NCBI GenBank assembly: GCA_900314365.1
Contig: OMVH01000193.1
Coordinates: forward strand, 1-44,177
DNA length: 44,177 nucleotides
Origin: an uncultured Prevotella sp.
Lineage (GTDB): Bacteria; Bacteroidota; Bacteroidia; Bacteroidales; Bacteroidaceae
Direction of reading: 5' to 3'
Position numbers and translations under genes: made by a program
The notes under the pieces: model-generated
The model's input: the letters and a program-made list of their open reading frames with translations, nothing else
Databases searched by the model: none
Told to the model about the DNA's origin: nothing
Shown: one piece after another, positions 39,609 to 44,177 of the stretch
Layout: each line of letters starts with the position of its first letter
Position numbering within the stretch: position 1 is the first letter of the stretch

Positions 39609-42170
39609 ATGAAAATCAGAGCAGATTATGCCAATGACCCGCAATGGAACCACGTGACCATTAAGTCGCGCCTGCCGGAGCAACTGGAATGTCTCAATGA
39701 ACTTGCTCACAACATGTGGTGGGCTTGGAACTACGAAGCACGCAACCTCTTTAAGAGTCTCGACGACAAGCTCTACGAAGAGGTGGGCCACAACCCTGTA
39801 CAACTGCTTGAACGCCTTAGCTACGACCGTAAGGAGACCATTGTCAAGGACAAGGCCATGATGAAAAAGGTGAACGAAGTCTGTGCCAGCTTCCATAAGT
39901 ACATGTCGGTAAAGCCCGACACGAAGCGTCCTTCCGTGGCCTACTTCAGCATGGAATACGGTCTGAATCAGGTACTCAAAATCTACTCCGGTGGACTGGG
40001 CATGCTCGCCGGCGACTATCTCAAAGAGGCTTCCGACAGCAATGTGGACCTCTGTGGCGTGGGATTCCTCTATCGCTACGGTTACTTCACTCAGACCCTG
40101 TCCATGGACGGCCAGCAGATAGCCAAGTACGAAGCCCAGAACTTCAATTCACTCCCCATCGAAAAGGTGGTCGACAAGGACGGCAATCAAATGGTGGTCG
40201 ACGTACCCTACCGCAACTATCAGGTGCACGCTCTTGTGTGGCGTGTCAACGTGGGCCGGGTGAAGCTCTATCTTCTCGATACCGACAACGACATGAACTC
40301 TGAGTTCGACAAGCCCATCACGCACAACCTCTACGGTGGTGACTGGGAGAACCGACTGAAGCAGGAAATCCTCCTCGGCATCGGCGGCATTCTCTTGCTC
40401 AAGAAGCTCGGCATCAAGAAGGACATCTACCACTGCAACGAAGGCCACGCCGCACTCTGCAATCTGCAGCGACTCTGCGACTACGTGGACAGCGGACTGA
40501 ACTTCGACCAGGCTCTCGAACTGGTGCGCGCCTCATCGCTCTACACCGTTCATACTCCTGTGCCGGCCGGTCACGACTACTTCGACGAAAGCCTCTTCGG
40601 CAAGTATATGGGCGACTATCCCCAGCGCCTCGGCATAACCTGGGATGAATTCATCGGTATGGGCCGCACCAACCCCGACGACCACAGCGAGCGCTTCTGC
40701 ATGTCGACCTTCGCCTGCAACACCTGCCAGGAGGTCAACGGTGTGAGTAAGCTCCACGGATGGGTGAGCCAGAAGATGTTTGCTCCGCTTTGGAAGGGAT
40801 ACTTCCCCGAGGAGAGTCACGTGGGCTATGTGACGAATGGTGTCCATCTGCCTACGTGGACAGCCACGGAGTGGCGCAGGGTCTACGACCGCTACTTCGA
40901 TCCCTCTTTCATGAGCGACCAAAGCAATGAGCAGATATGGCACGCCATCTACAATGTGCCCGACGAGGAGATATGGGATACACGTATGGCCCTGAAAGAG
41001 AAACTCATCAAGTATATTCGCGATAAGTTCACCCAGCAGTGGCTGCGCAATCAGGGCGATCCCGCAAAGGTGATGAGCATTCTGGAGCGTATCTCACCGA
41101 ACGCTCTGATGATAGGCTTCTGCCGCCGCTTCGCCACCTACAAGCGCGCACACCTGCTCTTCACCGACCTCGACCGTCTGGAGAAGATAGTCAACAACCC
41201 CGACCGCCCCGTGCTCTTCTTCTTCTCGGGTAAGGCACATCCTGCCGATGGAGCCGGACAGGGACTCATCAAGCGTATCTTCGAAATCAGCCGTATGCCA
41301 CAGTTCCTGGGCAAGATTATCTTCCTCGAGGACTACGACATGCAGCTTGCACGCCGCCTTGTCTCGGGTGTCGACATCTGGATGAATACTCCCACACGTC
41401 CGCTCGAAGCCAGCGGCACATCGGGCGAGAAGGCCGAAATGAACGGTGTGGTCAATCTGTCCGTACTCGACGGATGGTGGGTGGAAGGCTACCGCAAGGG
41501 AGCCGGATGGGCTCTGCCTCAGGAGCGCACCTATCAGAACCAGGCTTATCAGGACCAACTCGACGCTGCTACCATCTACAGTCTGCTTGAGAACGAGATT
41601 ATTCCTCTCTACTACAAGAAAGGCCGCAAGGGCTACAGCGAAGGCTGGATAAGGGTGGTGAAGAACTCCATCGCTACCATTGCACCCCACTACACGATGA
41701 AGCGCCAGCTGGACGACTACTACGACAAGTTCTACAACAAGGAGGCCGCAAGATTTAAGAAGCTCGCTGCCAACGACAACCAACTGGCTAAGGAGATTGC
41801 TCTCTGGAAGGAGACAGTGGCTGAGCGCTGGAACTCCATCAAAGTGGTATCAAAGAACTCCGAGTTCCTTGAAACCGGAGGCGAAACGGGAAAGAAGTAC
41901 ATCATGCGCTACGTCATCGACGAACAGGGACTCGACGACGCCATCGGACTCGAACTGGTATCGCTCAAGAACGAACAGTCGACCGACGACCATCAGCTCT
42001 TCTCCGTGCGTCCGTTCAAGGTGACAGGCCACTCTGGAAATGAATACACCTTTGAAGTGGCCATAGAGCCCGACGAAGCCGGTACCTTCCGTTCTGCGGT
42101 ACGCATGTTCCCCAAGAACGCCAACCTGCCCCATCGTCAGGACTTCTGCTACGTGAAATGGCTTGACTAA
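39609..42170 (+). CDS. glgP: Alpha-glucan phosphorylase (GT35, DUF3417-containing)
   Basis: Pyridoxal-phosphate enzyme releasing glucose-1-phosphate from alpha-glucan. The 853-aa protein has an N-terminal DUF3417-like region (about 1-110: RLPEQLECLNELAHNMWWAW), VAYFSMEYGLNQVLKIYSGG, TVHTPVPAGHDYF, FATYKRAHLLFTDLDRLE, FSGKAHPADGAGQGLIK and EASGTSGEKAEMNGVVNLSV with the PLP-binding Lys. The C-terminus carries a short beta domain (about 750-853). It belongs to the bacterial alpha-glucan phosphorylase branch rather than the classic muscle-type enzymes. The gene follows glycogen synthase closely and ends before a strong hairpin. Confidence 0.95.
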   Translation: MKIRADYANDPQWNHVTIKSRLPEQLECLNELAHNMWWAWNYEARNLFKSLDDKLYEEVGHNPVQLLERLSYDRKETIVKDKAMMKKVNEVCASFHKYMSVKPDTKRPSVAYFSMEYGLNQVLKIYSGGLGMLAGDYLKEASDSNVDLCGVGFLYRYGYFTQTLSMDGQQIAKYEAQNFNSLPIEKVVDKDGNQMVVDVPYRNYQVHALVWRVNVGRVKLYLLDTDNDMNSEFDKPITHNLYGGDWENRLKQEILLGIGGILLLKKLGIKKDIYHCNEGHAALCNLQRLCDYVDSGLNFDQALELVRASSLYTVHTPVPAGHDYFDESLFGKYMGDYPQRLGITWDEFIGMGRTNPDDHSERFCMSTFACNTCQEVNGVSKLHGWVSQKMFAPLWKGYFPEESHVGYVTNGVHLPTWTATEWRRVYDRYFDPSFMSDQSNEQIWHAIYNVPDEEIWDTRMALKEKLIKYIRDKFTQQWLRNQGDPAKVMSILERISPNALMIGFCRRFATYKRAHLLFTDLDRLEKIVNNPDRPVLFFFSGKAHPADGAGQGLIKRIFEISRMPQFLGKIIFLEDYDMQLARRLVSGVDIWMNTPTRPLEASGTSGEKAEMNGVVNLSVLDGWWVEGYRKGAGWALPQERTYQNQAYQDQLDAATIYSLLENEIIPLYYKKGRKGYSEGWIRVVKNSIATIAPHYTMKRQLDDYYDKFYNKEAARFKKLAANDNQLAKEIALWKETVAERWNSIKVVSKNSEFLETGGETGKKYIMRYVIDEQGLDDAIGLELVSLKNEQSTDDHQLFSVRPFKVTGHSGNEYTFEVAIEPDEAGTFRSAVRMFPKNANLPHRQDFCYVKWLD

Positions 42171-42178
42171 CTTTAACA

Positions 42179-42210
42179 TAAGGGAGGAGCTGTGTGCCCC
42201 TCCCTTTTTC
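42179..42210 (+). terminator. Intrinsic terminator after glgP, within the sdaA leader
   Basis: AGGGAGG (42181-42187) pairs with CCTCCCT (42199-42205), followed by TTTTTC. It lies 10 bp after the glgP stop and only about 9-14 bp before the ATG of sdaA. Confidence 0.75.
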
Positions 42211-42218
42211 TTGATATT

Positions 42219-43421
42219 ATGAAATCACTTAGAGAACTCTACAGAATAGGAATAGGCCCTTCGAGTTCCCACACGATGGGACCCAATAAGGCCGCAAAAA
42301 TGTTTGCATCCAAATATCCGGGAGCCGCCAGCTTCAGGGTAACGCTCTACGGCTCTCTCGCTGCCACAGGAAAGGGGCATATGACCGACAAGGCCATCGA
42401 AGACGCGTTGCAGCCCGTGGCTTCTGTGAAAATAATCTGGAAGCCTCAGGTGTTTCTGCCCTTCCATCCCAATGGAATGAACTTTGAAGCCCTCGACGGA
42501 CAAGGCAATGTCATGGAGTCGTGGACCGTCTACAGCATCGGCGGCGGTGCTCTCTCCGAAGGGGAAAAGGATAGTGAGCTGCCTCACCAACAAGACATTT
42601 ACCAGCTCAACACCATGAACGAAATCATGAAGTGGTGCGACGACAACGGCTACAGCTACTGGGAGTATGTCGACCAATGCGAGGACGAAGGCTTCTGGGA
42701 CTATATGATGGAAGTATGGCAGGTCATGAAGGCAAGCATTGAAAGAGGCATTGAGCACGAGGGAAGGCTTCCAGGACCGCTCAATCTCTCACGCAAAGCT
42801 CCTACCTACTACGTCAAGGCAACGGGTTACAAGCCGTCACTGCAATCACGCGGGCTCGTCTATGCCTATGCATTGGCTGCCAGCGAAGAGAATGCCTCAG
42901 GAGGAGTCATAGCAACTGCGCCCACCTGCGGAGCGTGCGGTGTCGTGCCGGCAGTGCTCTACCATCTGTCCAAAGGTCACGGATTCTCAGACAAACGCAT
43001 CCTGCACGCTCTCGGCACAGCCGGACTCTTCGGCAACGTGGCCAAACAGAACGCCTCCATCAGCGGTGCCGACGTAGGCTGTCAGGGCGAAGTGGGCGTG
43101 GCCTGCGCCATGGCCTCGGCAGCTGCCTGCCAACTCTTTGGCGGCAGTCCCTCACAGATTGAGTACGCTGCAGAGATGGGACTTGAGCATCACTTGGGCA
43201 TGACATGTGACCCCGTCTGCGGACTCGTACAAATACCCTGCATTGAGCGCAATGCCTTTGCTGCCACAAGGGCTCTGGACGCCAACCTCTACGCATCGTT
43301 CTCCGACGGAAAGCACCGCGTCTCCTATGACCGCGTAGTCAGAGTTATGAAGAAAACGGGACACGACCTGCCATCACTCTACAAAGAGACCAGTGAGGGT
43401 GGACTGGCTGCAACACTCTGA
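42219..43421 (+). CDS. sdaA: L-serine ammonia-lyase (iron-sulfur type)
   Basis: Deaminates L-serine to pyruvate and ammonia. The 400-aa single-chain protein (start MKSLRELYRIGIGPSSSHTM at 42219; an upstream in-frame GTG at 42192 overlaps the glgP terminator) has the N-terminal SSSHTMGPNKAAKMF block. The C-terminal catalytic part has IATAPTCGACGVVPAVL, DVGCQGEVGVACAMAS and CDPVCGLVQIPCIERNA, whose cysteines hold the 4Fe-4S cluster. It is the fused beta-alpha form. It starts right after the glgP terminator with no clear promoter, though TAACTTTA at 42168-42175 is close to a -7 sequence. Confidence 0.95.
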   Translation: MKSLRELYRIGIGPSSSHTMGPNKAAKMFASKYPGAASFRVTLYGSLAATGKGHMTDKAIEDALQPVASVKIIWKPQVFLPFHPNGMNFEALDGQGNVMESWTVYSIGGGALSEGEKDSELPHQQDIYQLNTMNEIMKWCDDNGYSYWEYVDQCEDEGFWDYMMEVWQVMKASIERGIEHEGRLPGPLNLSRKAPTYYVKATGYKPSLQSRGLVYAYALAASEENASGGVIATAPTCGACGVVPAVLYHLSKGHGFSDKRILHALGTAGLFGNVAKQNASISGADVGCQGEVGVACAMASAAACQLFGGSPSQIEYAAEMGLEHHLGMTCDPVCGLVQIPCIERNAFAATRALDANLYASFSDGKHRVSYDRVVRVMKKTGHDLPSLYKETSEGGLAATL

Positions 43422-43432
43422 TTTTGCAGCAC

Positions 43433-43450
43433 AGCCCCCTCAGGGGCTTT
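43433..43450 (+). terminator. Putative intrinsic terminator after sdaA
   Basis: AGCCCC, loop CTCA, GGGGCT followed by TT only; a short, GC-rich hairpin 11 bp after the sdaA stop with a weak T-run. Confidence 0.5.
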
Positions 43451-43521
43451 AGTAAGTCAAAAAAATAACAGAACACAAGATATTTAATACTTTCGTAATA
43501 CACAAATTGAACTTTTTTAAG

Positions 43522-43529
43522 TACTTTTG
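43522..43529 (+). promoter_or_regulatory. -7 element upstream of the TonB-dependent receptor
   Basis: TACTTTTG matches TAnnTTTG, 62 bp before the receptor start codon. No TTTG at the right -33 distance is seen; a TTG lies only 12 bp upstream, so an activator may be required. Confidence 0.4.
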
Positions 43530-43591
43530 CACCATCAATCTACAAGGGAGTTTTTTTGTTACATTATATTAATCAAAAATCAATTAACGTT

Positions 43592-44177
43592 ATGCAGAAA
43601 AGGTTTAGCTTGCTTATTGCTATGCTGGTGATGCTTTTCACTTCGGCAATGGCTCAGGTAACCACTTCCTCACTTTCGGGTAAAGTCACAGAGGCTGGCA
43701 CCGGAGAAGAAATTATTGGCGCTACGGTGCAGGCGGTGCATGAGCCTTCAGGCACACGCTACATGACCGTGACGAACAGCGAGGGACGCTTCAACATTCA
43801 GGGTATGCGCCCCGGCGGCCCCTACACAGTGAGCATCAGCTATGTAGGCTTTCAGAAAAAGAACTACACCGACATCAAGCTCGCTTTGGGTGAGGTATTC
43901 AATCTGAAGGCTGAGATTTCGGAGAATGCTAATGAGATCGGCGAAGTCGTCGTGAGCGCACAAGCCTCAAAGTTTGCCAACGAGAAGACCGGTGCCTCCA
44001 CGAACATCTCGCGCCAGCAGATTGCCGAGATGCCTACGGCCAACCGCTCTATCCAGGACATCGCACGTCTCTCACCCTATGCCAACGGTATGGGTATGGC
44101 TGGTGGCGACGGCCGCTCTACAAACTTCACTCTTGACGGTGCCAACCTGAACAACAACTTCGGTCTGAGCAGCTCAC
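43592..44177 (+). CDS. TonB-dependent outer-membrane receptor, Oar-like (5' part, cut by window end)
   Basis: An open frame from the ATG at 43592 to the window edge (195 codons), without a stop. The signal peptide reads MQKRFSLLIAMLVMLFTSAMA, then a carboxypeptidase-regulatory-like (CarboxypepD-reg) domain: LSGKVTEAGTGEEIIGATVQ, TNSEGRFNIQGM, YTVSISYVGFQ (about 30-110). The plug-like region follows with EIGEVVVSAQASKF (TonB-box-like), EMPTANRSIQDIARLSPYA and GRSTNFTLDGANLNNNFGLS. This combination is typical of Oar-type receptors for large substrates, not a standard SusC. The rest lies beyond 44177. Its leader is long and AT-rich. Confidence 0.88.
   Translation, partial: MQKRFSLLIAMLVMLFTSAMAQVTTSSLSGKVTEAGTGEEIIGATVQAVHEPSGTRYMTVTNSEGRFNIQGMRPGGPYTVSISYVGFQKKNYTDIKLALGEVFNLKAEISENANEIGEVVVSAQASKFANEKTGASTNISRQQIAEMPTANRSIQDIARLSPYANGMGMAGGDGRSTNFTLDGANLNNNFGLSSS

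Noticed and set aside
1..44177. Search for tRNA, rRNA, integrase, transposase, restriction, toxin-antitoxin or phage genes
   Set aside because: None recognised by eye on either strand; small RNAs without strong motifs could be missed.

Overview
The window looks like a chromosomal segment of a Bacteroidota, most likely a Prevotella-like member of the Bacteroidales. The reasons are the upstream signals, which fit the Bacteroidota promoter pattern TTTG-N19/20-TAnnTTTG in front of several genes, the near absence of Shine-Dalgarno sequences, and the gene content: a GT3-type glycogen synthase beside a GT35 phosphorylase, an OmpA porin with a coiled coil, secreted GH2/GH20/GH78/GH84 enzymes, an Oar-like TonB-dependent receptor, and a 2-oxoacid:ferredoxin oxidoreductase operon. 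The species cannot be fixed from sequence alone. No tRNA, rRNA, CRISPR array, integrase or intact insertion sequence was seen.

Layout. 1-1.1 kb: decayed, internally deleted remains of an RND efflux pump and its TolC-like outer-membrane factor. 1.1-5.4 kb: a secreted GH78 rhamnosidase-like enzyme, an 87-aa membrane protein with its own promoter, and a major OmpA-family protein. 5.5-8.4 kb: cobU-cobT-cobS-cobC, the nucleotide-loop end of cobalamin synthesis. 8.5-12.2 kb: a GH84-GH20 pair for N-acetylhexosamine-containing glycans. 12.3-17.5 kb: ffh-folD-TPR-ferredoxin-alpha-beta-gamma on the minus strand, ending at a clear hairpin terminator. 17.5-19.0 kb: a gene-poor gap with an unusual repeat. 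19.0-28.3 kb: a seven-gene minus-strand operon that carries the complete cytosolic glucuronate route (UxaC, an SDR acting as UxuB, UxuA, KdgK, KdgA) together with a large periplasmic GH2 enzyme and a cupin. 28.3-28.8 kb: a gap with another short tandem repeat. 28.8-36.9 kb: minus-strand housekeeping genes (DedA/YqaA-like, a polytopic membrane protein, purD, a DPP IV-like peptidase, rlmL, a serine acetyltransferase, a small secreted protein). 36.9-37.9 kb: a gap with the second copy of the unusual repeat. 37.9-44.2 kb, plus strand: GT3 glycogen synthase and GT35 phosphorylase, L-serine ammonia-lyase, and the start of a TonB-dependent receptor cut by the window edge.

How it works together. The secreted glycosidases release sugars outside the cytoplasm. 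The uronate operon turns glucuronate into pyruvate and glyceraldehyde-3-phosphate. Serine ammonia-lyase also yields pyruvate. The ferredoxin-linked oxidoreductase interconverts 2-oxoacids and acyl-CoA. GlgA/GlgP store and mobilise glucose.

The most unusual signal is non-genic: two copies of a roughly 400-bp intergenic element (17894-18302 and 37164-37572, same strand). They are clearly diverged but have the same internal length, and each carries five tandem 22-bp units built on GGACtTCGAGaGCCTCG. I do not recognise this family and find no known function for it. The rest of the window is mostly ordinary metabolism and housekeeping, and I found no defence or mobile system.
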